Source: Leucobacter sp. (lineage in GTDB: Bacteria; Actinomycetota; Actinomycetes; Actinomycetales; Microbacteriaceae). Taken from it: 12,476 nucleotides of DNA. The DNA is taken from contig JAAZHL010000154.1 in assembly GCA_012510755.1 (NCBI GenBank), forward strand, positions 1 through 12,476, written 5' to 3'. Positions 1 to 6,516 of this stretch are shown here, piece after piece. The notes under the pieces are model-generated. The model worked only from the letters and a program-made list of their open reading frames with translations. It had not been told where the DNA came from and ran no database searches. A program made the position numbers and the translations under genes. Each line of letters starts with the position of its first letter. Position 1 is the stretch's first letter.

Positions 1-656
1 CCACCCGGCTTGTACACTCCATGCACATTGCCGAATGTCAGCGCAGTCAGGTAACGCCCCTGCTCGCCGAAGCCCAGCGCTTCAACGGTCGCGACAGCGT
101 CTTCGAGGGTGGTGTACAACTTGTCGTTGATCTCGTGCACGATGCCGTCTTCTTCGCCCCCGACCACACCGATCTCGACCTCGAGCACAATGTCAATGGC
201 TGCCATGCGGGGCAAGAGCTGCTTCGCGATGTCGAGGTTCTCGGTGAGCGACACCGCCGACCCGTCCCACATGTGCGACTGGAAATAAGGCAGGCCACCC
301 TGTTTTACCCGCTCTTCGCTTGCGGCGACGAGGGGCAACACAAAGTTCTCGAGATGTTCTTTCGGGCAGTGATCGGTGTGCAACGCAACCGTGACGTCGT
401 AGGCCTTGGCCACCTCTTCGGCGTACTTTGCAAAAGCGATTGCGCCACCGACTCGGTTCTTGACCGTGTGCCCAGCAAAGTAGTCGGCACCGCCAAAGCT
501 CACCTGAATGATGCCGTCGCTGCCGGCTTCAGCGAAGCCCTGCAGGGCTGCGTTGAGCGTCTGCGAGCTTGAGACGTTGATAGCAGGAAAGGCAAAACCG
601 CCTGACTTGGCGGCATCGAGCATAGTGGCGTACTGTTGCGGGGTCGCGACGGGCAT
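1..656 (-). CDS. fba: Class II fructose-bisphosphate aldolase, N-terminal part (gene runs off the window)
   Basis: The enzyme catalyses the reversible aldol cleavage of fructose-1,6-bisphosphate to dihydroxyacetone phosphate and glyceraldehyde-3-phosphate in cytoplasmic glycolysis/gluconeogenesis. Only the first 218 codons are present; the reading frame is open to the window edge, so the missing C-terminus is an edge effect. Class II hallmarks visible: ALHTDHCPK (residues 91-99), where D95 and zinc-ligand H96 match the family Asp-His pair; EIGVVGGEEDG (161-171), with E161 at the usual zinc-ligand Glu; and TFGNVHGVYKPG (207-218), with H212 a further zinc ligand. The ATG at 654-656 is preceded by a Shine-Dalgarno AGAAAGG (complement of 664-670) at 7-nt spacing, which fixes the start. 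It is divergent from glpX, which acts on the same metabolite. Family assignment is secure from motifs. Confidence 0.95.
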   Translation of the reverse strand, partial: MPVATPQQYATMLDAAKSGGFAFPAINVSSSQTLNAALQGFAEAGSDGIIQVSFGGADYFAGHTVKNRVGGAIAFAKYAEEVAKAYDVTVALHTDHCPKEHLENFVLPLVAASEERVKQGGLPYFQSHMWDGSAVSLTENLDIAKQLLPRMAAIDIVLEVEIGVVGGEEDGIVHEINDKLYTTLEDAVATVEALGFGEQGRYLTALTFGNVHGVYKPG

Positions 657-693
657 TGGGCGGCCTTTCTGAGGGACGTGCTGATCCTCGTTA

Positions 694-699
694 AGTCTA
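694..699 (-). promoter_or_regulatory. Probable -10 box for the aldolase gene
   Basis: The minus strand reads TAGACT here, matching the actinobacterial TANNNT -10. A start about 7 nt downstream would give a leader of roughly 30 nt that includes the AGAAAGG ribosome site. I see no clear -35 hexamer. Inferred from sequence pattern only. Confidence 0.4.
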
Positions 700-731
700 G
701 GCGATTGCACTGTGAGCTGCCTTGAGCGCGA

Positions 732-737
732 TACGCT
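732..737 (+). promoter_or_regulatory. -10 box of a probable leaderless glpX transcript
   Basis: TACGCT ends 7 nt before the ATG at 745, so transcription would begin at or next to the start codon. No Shine-Dalgarno precedes that ATG. The same arrangement recurs at six other genes in this window, which strengthens the call. Confidence 0.55.
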
Positions 738-744
738 TGTCAGC

Positions 745-1728
745 ATGACTGAACACGATTCGCTTGGCACCTGGCAACCAGACCGCAACCTGGCCATGGA
801 GCTCGTTCGCGCGACCGAAGCTGCCGCCATTCGTGCGACACCCTGGATCGTACGCGGCGACAAGAACGCGGCCGACGGGGCCGCCGTTGATGCGATGCGA
901 CGATTCTTGTCGACCGTGAGCATGCGTGGCACCGTGGTCATCGGCGAGGGCGAGAAAGACGACGCGCCGTGGCTGTACAACGGCGAACAGGTAGGCAACG
1001 GCGAGGGCGCAGAGTGCGATGTAGCGGTTGACCCGATCGATGGCACGCGGCTCACTGCCGAAGGGCGGCCAGGTGCGCTCTCGGTCATCGCGGTGGCTGA
1101 TCGTGGCAGCATGTACGATCCCTCGGCAGTGTTCTATATGGACAAGCTCGTGTGCGGACCCGAGGGCGTAGGTATCGTCGATATCGAGCGGCCGATTGGC
1201 GAGAACATTCGTGCACTCGCGCGTGCCAAAGGTGTGGACGTCGACGACATTCGCGTTGCCGTGCTCGACCGCCCGCGGCACGAAGGGCTCATCGCCGAAA
1301 TTCGTGACGCTGGCGCAGGCACCCGGTTGATTATGGACGGTGACGTCGCAGCAGGTGTCAACGCGGCCCAATGGGGCTCGACCGTCGACCTGGCTGTAGG
1401 AATCGGTGGCACGCCTGAGGGCATCATTACGGCCTGCGCCGTGAAGGCGCTTGGCGGCGTGATTCAGGGCAAACTGTGGCCAAAAGATGATGTCGAACGT
1501 GAGCAGGCGCTCGCCGCAGGTCACGATCTCGACCGCGTGCTGCACGCACACGATCTCGTTGCGAGCGACAACTGCTACTTCGTGGCGACCGGCATTACCT
1601 CGGCGGACTTTCTCGACGGAGTGCAGCGTCGCGGGCCGTTTTTGCGCAGCGAGAGCGTCGTGATGCGTTCGTTCTCGGGCACTATTCGCCGAGTCATCAC
1701 CGACCAGCACCCTGATCGCTGGGACTGA
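745..1728 (+). CDS. glpX: Class II fructose-1,6-bisphosphatase (GlpX family)
   Basis: Hydrolyses fructose-1,6-bisphosphate to fructose-6-phosphate, the committed gluconeogenic step; class II is the usual actinobacterial form. The 327-residue product is normal length. Visible motifs: GEGEKDDAP (residues 67-75) and DPIDGT (96-101), the metal-binding signatures of the lithium-sensitive phosphatase superfamily, then DGD (198-200) and GGTPEG (221-226), characteristic of GlpX. The frame extends upstream to a GTG at 712, but I choose ATG 745 because the conserved part begins close after it and a TANNNT box lies 7 nt upstream, suggesting a leaderless message. Its divergent neighbour is class II aldolase, which makes or consumes the same sugar bisphosphate. 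It converges on the exonuclease gene with 47 bp between stop codons. The gene looks intact. Confidence 0.95.
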   Translation: MTEHDSLGTWQPDRNLAMELVRATEAAAIRATPWIVRGDKNAADGAAVDAMRRFLSTVSMRGTVVIGEGEKDDAPWLYNGEQVGNGEGAECDVAVDPIDGTRLTAEGRPGALSVIAVADRGSMYDPSAVFYMDKLVCGPEGVGIVDIERPIGENIRALARAKGVDVDDIRVAVLDRPRHEGLIAEIRDAGAGTRLIMDGDVAAGVNAAQWGSTVDLAVGIGGTPEGIITACAVKALGGVIQGKLWPKDDVEREQALAAGHDLDRVLHAHDLVASDNCYFVATGITSADFLDGVQRRGPFLRSESVVMRSFSGTIRRVITDQHPDRWD

Positions 1729-1731
1729 TCC

Positions 1732-1753
1732 TGCGGTTCGCGTCGCGAGCGCA
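1732..1753. terminator. Imperfect hairpin between the convergent glpX and exonuclease genes
   Basis: TGCG (1732-1735) pairs with CGCA (1750-1753), and TTCG (1737-1740) pairs with CGAG (1746-1749) around a short loop, with one bulged G. There is no T-tract, so this is a weak candidate for a shared bidirectional terminator. A closely similar dyad lies at 2413-2436 on the other side of the exonuclease gene. Confidence 0.3.
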
Positions 1754-1775
1754 GCGCGGTAAACCCTGAAACTCT

Positions 1776-2360
1776 CTACAACTTCAGCGGAATCGCTTTG
1801 AGCTGTTGAATCTTCAGCCCTGTCGTCTTCGCTAGAGCGATGAGGTCGGCCGCTTCGTGGCGTTTCGCCGCATCAGTGATGATTGCTGCGCAGGCTTCAG
1901 CGTCGGCAAGCGCTTCGTGGTGTGCAAACTCGCCAAACCCCGCCGCCTCGGCTGCAAGCGGTAGTCGGTGCGAGGCGATGTCGTAGGTTTTGCGTGAGAC
2001 CTGCACGCTGCAGAGGTAACGCAGCTTTGGCGTCGGCATGATGGTTTGGGCGCACGCAGCACGAATCACGCCCATGTCAAAGCCTGCATTATGGGCCACC
2101 GCAATGTCATCACCAATGAAATCGGTGAGCGAAGTCAGCTGTTCAGCCCACCCCAATGAATGCTCAACCATTTCTGGCGTAATGCCATGAATTTTAATGT
2201 TGAACGGCAAGAACGCATCATGCCCCTCGGGTGGCTTAATGAGCCACTGCGCGCGATCCTCGACTTTACCGTTTCGAACTTTCACGAGACCGACCGAGCA
2301 CGCTGACGCGGCGTTGCTGTTGGCGGTCTCGAAATCTATCGCGGTGAAATCAACTGGCAC
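1776..2360 (-). CDS. DEDDh-type 3'-5' exonuclease (DnaQ/Pol III epsilon-like)
   Basis: Predicted 3'-to-5' exonuclease of the DnaQ-like superfamily; substrate (DNA proofreading/repair or RNA) cannot be told from sequence. The 194-residue product shows Exo I as AIDFET with D9 and E11, Exo II as AHNAGFD (89-95) with D95, and Exo III as HHEALADA (147-154) with H148 and D153, so all five DEDDh residues are present. About 30 extra residues follow the nuclease fold and I recognise no further domain. The open frame extends to 2564, overlapping ychF, but the upstream part is Arg/Pro-rich and unlike the family. I take the GTG at 2358-2360, just before the first conserved strand. Neither a convincing Shine-Dalgarno nor a leaderless -10 supports that start, so it is the least certain point. 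Confidence 0.85.
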   Translation of the reverse strand: MPVDFTAIDFETANSNAASACSVGLVKVRNGKVEDRAQWLIKPPEGHDAFLPFNIKIHGITPEMVEHSLGWAEQLTSLTDFIGDDIAVAHNAGFDMGVIRAACAQTIMPTPKLRYLCSVQVSRKTYDIASHRLPLAAEAAGFGEFAHHEALADAEACAAIITDAAKRHEAADLIALAKTTGLKIQQLKAIPLKL

Positions 2361-2412
2361 CCAACTAGCTTTGCACACCCCACCGACACCGAGCGGCGCG
2401 AGCGAGAGGGGT

Positions 2413-2436
2413 TGCGGTTCGCTACGCGAACGGCGG
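2413..2436. repeat. Short inverted repeat upstream of ychF
   Basis: GTTCGC (2417-2422) and GCGAAC (2426-2431) form a perfect 6-bp dyad around TAC, in the gap between the divergent exonuclease and ychF genes. The sequence resembles the hairpin at 1732-1753, so it may be an operator or a small repeated palindrome. Function unknown. Confidence 0.4.
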
Positions 2437-2482
2437 TGTGCCCGGTGACACGTCTGCGGCGTGAACCTCCGCCCGCGAAGGG

Positions 2483-2488
2483 TAGACT
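2483..2488 (+). promoter_or_regulatory. -10 box of a probable leaderless ychF transcript
   Basis: TAGACT ends 8 nt before the GTG at 2497. No Shine-Dalgarno precedes that GTG. The box supports both leaderless expression and the choice of 2497 over the upstream GTG at 2461. Confidence 0.55.
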
Positions 2489-2496
2489 TGACCCCC

Positions 2497-3570
2497 GTGG
2501 CTCTAACAATTGGCATCGTGGGTCTGCCCAACGTCGGCAAGTCGACCCTATTTAACGCGCTCACCCAGAATGACGCGCTCGCGGCAAACTATCCGTTTGC
2601 GACCATCGAACCGAACATTGGTGTGGTGAATCTGCCCGATGCGCGTCTCGAGAAGCTCGCTGAGATCTTTGGCAGTGAGCGTTTGCTGCCTGCCCCCGTG
2701 TCGTTCGTGGACATCGCCGGCATTGTGCGCGGCGCGAGTGAGGGCGAGGGGCTTGGCAACCAGTTCTTGGCGAATATTCGCGAGGCCGACGCTATTGCGC
2801 AGGTGGTGCGCGGATTTAGCGACCCTGACGTGATTCACGTCGACGGTGCGGTGAACCCTGCAAGCGACATGGAGACCATCAATACCGAGCTGATTCTCGC
2901 CGATCTGCAGACGCTCGAGAAGGCGCTGGTGCGTTTCGAGAAAGAGCTCAAGGGCAAGAAGATTGATGCTTCGGTGGTAGACGCCGCACGTGCTGCGCTC
3001 GCTGCACTGAATGACGGCAAGCTGCTTTCGCACACCGACATCGATATTGAGCCGATTCGCGAGCTGGGGTTGCTTACCGCGAAGCCGTTCTTGTATGTCT
3101 TTAACGTTGATGAAGGTGTGCTTGGCGACCAGGATCGCCTGGCCGAACTCGCCGCCCTCGTCGCTCCAGCGAAGGCGATCTTTCTTGATGCCAAGCTCGA
3201 GAGCGAGCTCGTTGAGCTGTCTGCCGAGGACGCACGCGAATTGCTCGAGTCGATTGGCCAAGAAGAGAGCGGGCTTGATCAGCTCGCCCGTGTGGGGTTT
3301 GACACGCTCGGGTTGCAGACCTACCTGACCGCGGGCCCGAAAGAGGCGCGCGCGTGGACCATTCGCAAGGGCTCGACAGCGCCGCAGGCTGCCGGCGTGA
3401 TTCACACCGATTTCGAGAAGGGCTTCATCAAAGGCGAGATCATCTCGTTTGAAGATCTTGTCGAAGCGGGTTCTGTTGCCGAGGCACGCGCGAAGGGCAA
3501 GGCCCGCATGGAGGGCAAGGACTATGTGATGCAAGACGGCGACGTCTGCGAGTGGCGATTTAACGTTTAG
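2497..3570 (+). CDS. ychF: Redox-regulated ATPase YchF (Obg/OLA1-type P-loop protein)
   Basis: Universally conserved ribosome-associated P-loop protein of the Obg group that prefers ATP; linked in other bacteria to oxidative-stress response and translation. The 357-residue product is standard length. Seen: G1 loop GLPNVGKST (residues 9-17), G3 region DIAGIVRGA (72-80), and NVDE (203-206) in place of NKxD, the change that explains ATP rather than GTP preference in this family. A coiled helical insert spans about 130-175, and a C-terminal TGS domain runs from about 274 and ends in DGDVCEWRFNV. The frame opens at GTG 2461, but GTG 2497 starts directly with the conserved MALTIGIVGLPN and lies 8 nt after a TANNNT box. 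Monocistronic by appearance. No anomalies. Confidence 0.97.
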   Translation: MALTIGIVGLPNVGKSTLFNALTQNDALAANYPFATIEPNIGVVNLPDARLEKLAEIFGSERLLPAPVSFVDIAGIVRGASEGEGLGNQFLANIREADAIAQVVRGFSDPDVIHVDGAVNPASDMETINTELILADLQTLEKALVRFEKELKGKKIDASVVDAARAALAALNDGKLLSHTDIDIEPIRELGLLTAKPFLYVFNVDEGVLGDQDRLAELAALVAPAKAIFLDAKLESELVELSAEDARELLESIGQEESGLDQLARVGFDTLGLQTYLTAGPKEARAWTIRKGSTAPQAAGVIHTDFEKGFIKGEIISFEDLVEAGSVAEARAKGKARMEGKDYVMQDGDVCEWRFNV

Positions 3571-3571
3571 T

Positions 3572-3594
3572 AGCACGTAATCTCGTGTTGTTGT
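3572..3594 (+). terminator. Possible weak rho-independent terminator after ychF
   Basis: A 6-bp stem, AGCACG (3572-3577) with CGTGTT (3584-3589, including one G-T pair), has a 6-nt loop and is followed by a T/G-rich run (GTTGTT). It starts two bases after the ychF stop. The stem is short, so this is tentative. Confidence 0.35.
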
Positions 3595-3654
3595 TCGCTC
3601 ACAATCCGCCGGTAGCGCGAGTTCTCCACAGTTTGTCTAATTCAGTCTCGGCCG

Positions 3655-3672
3655 CTGCACGCGCGGGTGCAG
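3655..3672. repeat. Inverted repeat just upstream of the IS-split gene
   Basis: CTGCAC (3655-3660) and GTGCAG (3667-3672) form a perfect 6-bp dyad around GCGCGG. The right arm merges into GCAGGG, the only ribosome-site-like sequence before the ATG at 3682. It could be an operator or could mask the ribosome site in RNA. Function inferred only. Confidence 0.35.
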
Positions 3673-3972
3673 GGTCGATGCATGGGCATCAGATATTACG
3701 CATATGCGTTCGATTCCAAACTGAGCGACCAGGCTCGGGCTGATCCTCGCAGCCTGATTTCGAGCGATCCGCTCGCTGACGCATGGGGAATGGAGCCGCA
3801 TCAGACCATCAGCTACGCTACCTTCGAACAGGCCGTACCCGAACGGGACATGCTCTATCTTGATAAAGCTTGGCGCTGTCTGCAGATCCTGACCGGCCCG
3901 CTGGAGTCAGGGGGTAGGGATTCGAGGCCTGCCTTTGCAATGTTCGAAGGAGAGCCGACAGTGCACTTTAGG

Positions 3973-3975
3973 GGA
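3973..3975. repeat. Target-site duplication, left copy (GGA)
   Basis: GGA directly abuts the left inverted repeat and matches GGA at 5210-5212 directly abutting the right repeat. A 2-bp or 4-bp duplication does not fit the flanks, so 3 bp is the unambiguous reading. Confidence 0.85.
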
Positions 3976-4003
3976 GGCGGATTCAACCGGTCAACGCAAC
4001 GAG
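3976..4003 (+). repeat. IS30 left inverted repeat (28 bp)
   Basis: Starts GGCGGATTCAACCGG and ends AACGAG; it is the exact reverse complement of 5182-5209. Similarity continues imperfectly for about ten bases inward. Confidence 0.93.
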
Positions 4004-4044
4004 TGCTGTGAGATAGAGCAGGTGGTTATCTCAGGAGGTCTTCG

Positions 4045-5202
4045 TTGCAGGGAAAGCATGGTCATCTCAGTCGTGAGCAGAAACAGCTTGCGCTCCGTCT
4101 CCACTCGAAGGGCTGGCGGCTCATCGATATCGCCCGCGAGATCGGCTGCACCGCGCCGATGGTCGGGAAAATGGCACGGGAGGGGCATCATCTGAACGGG
4201 AGGCCGTTCGGATGGGAGCCGCGTGAGGGCCATTTGACGGTCCTTGATCGCGAGCAGATCCTTGTCGGTCTCGCCCGGGGTGACACCCTCACGGCGATCG
4301 CGCGTGAACTAACACGTGCGGTCTCGACGATCAGTCGCGAGGTCAAGCGGGGCGGCGGGCGCAACGAGTATTCCGCGTGGCGGGCACATGAGGATGCTCG
4401 CGAGCAGGCTCGCAGGCCGAAGGCGTTCAAACTTGATAGTGGACGGCTTCTCGAGACCGTGACAGAGCAGTTGGAGAAACTGTGGTCGCCGCAGGAGATT
4501 GCCGCCCGACTACGGTTGGAATACCCCGACGACCCGGAGATGCACGTGAGCCACGAGACGATCTACCAGTCCCTGTTCGTGCAGGGCCGCGGGCAGTTAA
4601 GTCGCGAACTGGCACGATGCTTGAGATCAGGACGGACTGCCCGCAAGCCGAGAACGGCGACGGACAGGCGCGGACGGCTGCCCGGGATGGTGATGATCAG
4701 CGACCGCCCCGCAGAGGTCGAAGATCGTGCCGTCGCGGGCCATTGGGAAGGTGACCTGATCCTGGGTGAGAACAGTCGCAGCGCCGTTGGCACCCTGGTG
4801 GAGCGCAGCACCCGACTCACTCTGCTATTGCACCTGCCTGACGGAAAGAGTGCTGAGCAGGTGGAGGCAGCGATGCGTGAGGCGATCGTAGCGTTGCCGT
4901 CGTCATTGGCTCGGACAATCACGTGGGATCAGGGCGCGGAGATGGCCAGGCACGTCGAGTTCACGACGGCAACCGGAATCCCGATCTACTTCTGCGACCC
5001 GCACTCACCCTGGCAGCGTGGCAGCAACGAGAACACCAATGGGCTCCTACGCCAATACCTACCGAAGAGCACTGATCTGAGCGTCTTCAACCGCGAAGAG
5101 CTGACCGCGATCCAAGACTCGCTGAATGGGCGGCCGCGCAAGACCCTCGGATATCTGACACCATCGGAGAAGTTCGCAGAGCTCGTTGCGTTGACCGGTT
5201 GA
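4045..5202 (+). CDS. IS30-family transposase (DDE)
   Basis: Cut-and-paste/circle-forming transposase of 385 residues, normal for the family. An N-terminal helix-turn-helix region (about 8-45) is followed by a second one typical of IS30 (about 64-101: REQILVGLARGD, then ELTRAVSTISREVKRG), which binds the terminal repeats. The DDE catalytic core is intact: D237 in HWEGDLILG, D295 in TWDQG and E329 in NENTNG; 33 residues separate the last two, the classical IS30 spacing. The TTG start at 4045 has a strong Shine-Dalgarno AGGAGGT (4033-4039) five bases upstream, which decides the start. The TGA stop at 5200-5202 lies within the right inverted repeat. It is the only gene of the element. No frameshift or missing residue is seen, so it is probably functional. 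Confidence 0.96.
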   Translation: MQGKHGHLSREQKQLALRLHSKGWRLIDIAREIGCTAPMVGKMAREGHHLNGRPFGWEPREGHLTVLDREQILVGLARGDTLTAIARELTRAVSTISREVKRGGGRNEYSAWRAHEDAREQARRPKAFKLDSGRLLETVTEQLEKLWSPQEIAARLRLEYPDDPEMHVSHETIYQSLFVQGRGQLSRELARCLRSGRTARKPRTATDRRGRLPGMVMISDRPAEVEDRAVAGHWEGDLILGENSRSAVGTLVERSTRLTLLLHLPDGKSAEQVEAAMREAIVALPSSLARTITWDQGAEMARHVEFTTATGIPIYFCDPHSPWQRGSNENTNGLLRQYLPKSTDLSVFNREELTAIQDSLNGRPRKTLGYLTPSEKFAELVALTG

Positions 5203-5209
5203 ATCCGCC
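5182..5209 (-). repeat. IS30 right inverted repeat (28 bp)
   Basis: Perfect reverse complement of 3976-4003. It contains the last seven codons and stop codon of the transposase, so the repeat is under both coding and transposition constraint. Confidence 0.93.
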
Positions 5210-5430
5210 GGATGGGAACCTTGGTTCGTCCTTTGTTCAAGGAAGATCTTCCTGTGATTGTGCCGGATTTGGTGAACCTTATTGAGGAGCAAGAGCGACG
5301 GGTTCTTCGCGAACCGGAGGCCGCGGACCGGCCGGAGGAAGCGCAACTGATGCAGTGCTTGCGGAAGGCACATAAGTTTGTAGCTGGACTCGTCGCAGAT
5401 GACCGAGGCATGGTGTACATGATCGGATAG
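5210..5430 (+). pseudogene. 3' fragment of the IS-split gene, with a one-base frameshift
   Basis: Begins with the right GGA copy of the target duplication. Continuing the frame of the 5' fragment gives W-E-P-W-F-V and hits a stop soon after. The adjacent frame (ATG at 5212) reads VRPLFKEDLPVIVPDLVNLI and then ends with AHKFVAGLVADDRGMVYMIG, which looks like the true C-terminus. Restoring one G at TTGGTT (5221-5226) makes W-E-P-W-V-R-P-L and gives a 171-codon gene including its stop. So besides the IS there is a single-base deletion (or sequencing error) about 10 bp downstream of it. A 72-residue product could be made from ATG 5212, but it has no Shine-Dalgarno and begins inside the duplicated target, so I regard it as a remnant. 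Confidence 0.75.
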
Positions 5431-5481
5431 TCGACTGATGTCTACTAACTTTTGTGCGCATCCGCCTATCTTTGTACGATC

Positions 5482-5515
5482 TCACCTACATTCGGGTGAA
5501 ACCGAAGGTGGGTGA
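5482..5515. terminator. Long hairpin after the split gene, possible terminator
   Basis: A 14-position stem (5482-5495 with 5502-5515) has one G-T pair and one A-G mismatch and closes on the 6-nt loop GTGAAA. It lies about 50 bp after the remnant gene's stop. There is no T-tract; such stems can still terminate in actinobacteria. It separates the IS region from the iron-regulated genes. Confidence 0.4.
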
Positions 5516-5600
5516 AGGCAGCTCTCACTAAACATGGGCAGGGTGAGAATCATTAGCAGGCGATTCGGCTGCTCGGTCAATGATCGATAGGGCATCGTCG

Positions 5601-5651
5601 TAGGTGCTCGATGTGAGACGGCGACGTGTGTGAGCGGCGGTTCAGCACCTA
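5601..5651. repeat. 8-bp inverted repeat upstream of the siderophore-reductase gene
   Basis: TAGGTGCT (5601-5608) and AGCACCTA (5644-5651) are exact reverse complements 35 nt apart. It may be a regulator site or part of a leader structure; it could also be chance. Confidence 0.25.
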
Positions 5652-5675
5652 AATCATCTTCTGGAGCCACCTAGG

Positions 5676-5694
5676 TTAGGTTAGGCTTGCCTTC
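5676..5694 (+). promoter_or_regulatory. DtxR/IdeR-type iron box overlapping the -10 of a leaderless promoter
   Basis: TTAGGTTAGGCTTGCCTTC matches the known DtxR/IdeR consensus TTAGGTTAGGCTAACCTAA at 15 of 19 positions, with a perfect left half. It abuts the ATG at 5695. The embedded TAGGCT (5682-5687) is a TANNNT -10 located 7 nt before the ATG, so bound repressor would cover the promoter and the transcription start. A further AGGTT unit just upstream (5673-5677) gives a register five bases to the left and might admit a second repressor dimer. Expected logic: repressed with iron, expressed when iron is scarce. Confidence 0.8.
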
Positions 5695-6516
5695 ATGGGA
5701 AGAAAGAAGAATACTCCATCTGACCGCCGATTCATGATGGCGCATGTCGTTCGAACAGAACGCATCAGCCCGAACTTTGTTCGACTGACCTTGGGCGGAC
5801 TGGATGGCCTCGAAGCTCGTGGAGACGATCACTGGTGTCGCCTCTTTTTCGCGCGGCAGGGGCAGGACGTGCTGCAACTTCCCACTCGCACCACTGAGAT
5901 CGGCTGGTATCTGCAGTACCTCGCGACGCCGAAGACCCGACGGCCGTGGGTACGCGCCTACACGTTACGCGACGCTCGGCCCGACGTGGGCGAGGTGGAC
6001 ATCGACTTCGTTATTCACGGTGAGCAGAGCGGGTCTATCGGGCCGGCCGCCCAGTTTGCACTCGATGCACGACCGGGCGACCGGATCGGGTTCCTCGATC
6101 AGGGAAGCGCCTTTACGCCCGACCATCCCCACGACTGGACACTGCTGATTGGAGACGAAACAGCGCTGCCCGCAATCGCGGGCATCTGTCGCTCACTCCG
6201 TGAGGATGCGCGAGGGAGGGCGATTATCGAGATCCCCACTGCGAGCGACCGCCAAGAATTTTCTGCGCCCGCCGGCGTGGAGGTCGACTGGATCGTTCGC
6301 GACCAGTCGACCCAAGCCGACGGTCGACCGGGTGAACTCGCTTTGCGCGCGCTCACGACCGCGACGCTGCCCGATGGTGTTGTGCACGCACACGCAATCG
6401 GTGAGTCCAAATTGGCCACTGGTGCGCGCCGCTATCTTGTTCAGGAACGGGAGGTGCCAAAGAGAAACGTCGATTTTGTGGGGTATTGGCGTCATGGGCG
6501 GCCAGCAACGAGCTGA
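5695..6516 (+). CDS. Siderophore-interacting protein (NAD(P)H-dependent, FAD-binding ferric-siderophore reductase)
   Basis: Cytoplasmic flavoprotein of the ViuB/SIP family that releases iron from imported ferric siderophores by reduction. The 273-residue product has the usual order: an N-terminal FAD-binding barrel (about 15-140) with the flavin motif RAYT (87-90) and DFVIHGEQSGSIGPAA, then a C-terminal SIP domain (about 145-270) with GDETALPAIAGI (153-164), GESK (236-239) and the family signature YWRHGR (264-269). The ATG at 5695 directly follows an iron box whose internal TAGGCT sits 7 nt upstream, so the message is probably leaderless and iron-repressed. A Fsr-type transporter gene follows 128 bp downstream on the same strand. 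No siderophore synthesis or ABC uptake genes are visible here, so the cognate siderophore is unknown. Confidence 0.93.
   Translation: MGRKKNTPSDRRFMMAHVVRTERISPNFVRLTLGGLDGLEARGDDHWCRLFFARQGQDVLQLPTRTTEIGWYLQYLATPKTRRPWVRAYTLRDARPDVGEVDIDFVIHGEQSGSIGPAAQFALDARPGDRIGFLDQGSAFTPDHPHDWTLLIGDETALPAIAGICRSLREDARGRAIIEIPTASDRQEFSAPAGVEVDWIVRDQSTQADGRPGELALRALTTATLPDGVVHAHAIGESKLATGARRYLVQEREVPKRNVDFVGYWRHGRPATS

Larger units (their letters stand above)
3682..4011 (+). pseudogene. 5' fragment of a small gene of unknown function, cut by an IS30 element
   Basis: Residues 1-98 (3682-3975) are original gene, beginning MGIRYYAYAFD and containing LADAWG (31-36), DMLYLDKAW (56-64) and PAFAMFEGEPTVHFRG (83-98). 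Reading then enters the insertion sequence and stops after 11 foreign residues at 4011. I take the ATG at 3682 rather than the in-frame GTG at 3667 because the likely conserved start is MGIRYYAYAFD and a GCAGGG ribosome-site-like sequence precedes it. Removing the IS and one copy of the GGA duplication joins codon 98 to TGG GAA CCT TGG (W-E-P-W), continued by the fragment at 5210-5430. The whole gene would have encoded about 170 residues. It recalls small cytoplasmic actinobacterial proteins of unknown function, perhaps YfbM/DUF1877-like, but I am not certain of the family. No catalytic residues are evident. Confidence 0.8.
3976..5209 (+). mobile_element. Complete IS30-family insertion sequence (1,234 bp)
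   Basis: The element is bounded by perfect 28-bp inverted repeats (3976-4003 and 5182-5209) and flanked by a 3-bp direct duplication GGA (3973-3975 and 5210-5212). It carries one transposase gene whose stop codon lies inside the right repeat. Length, repeat size, 2-3-bp duplication and transposase type all fit IS30. Identical ends and an intact transposase suggest a recent insertion that may still be active. It splits a small host gene after codon 98. The specific ISfinder name cannot be given without a search. Confidence 0.95.

Noticed and set aside
697..1710. 337-residue open frame on the minus strand opposite glpX
   Set aside because: It mirrors the GlpX coding sequence; rich in Arg/His/Val shadow composition and without family motifs.
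2361..2564. 68-residue N-terminal extension of the exonuclease overlapping ychF
   Set aside because: The extra sequence is Arg/Pro-rich, lies over the start of ychF on the other strand, and precedes the first nuclease strand with no domain of its own.
2548..3576. 342-residue open frame on the minus strand opposite ychF
   Set aside because: It lies wholly over a motif-perfect ychF, has no recognisable domain, and reads as the mirror of high-GC codon bias.
5212..5430. Independent 72-residue gene after the IS
   Set aside because: Its ATG uses a base of the duplicated target, it lacks a ribosome site, and its sequence completes the C-terminus of the split gene.
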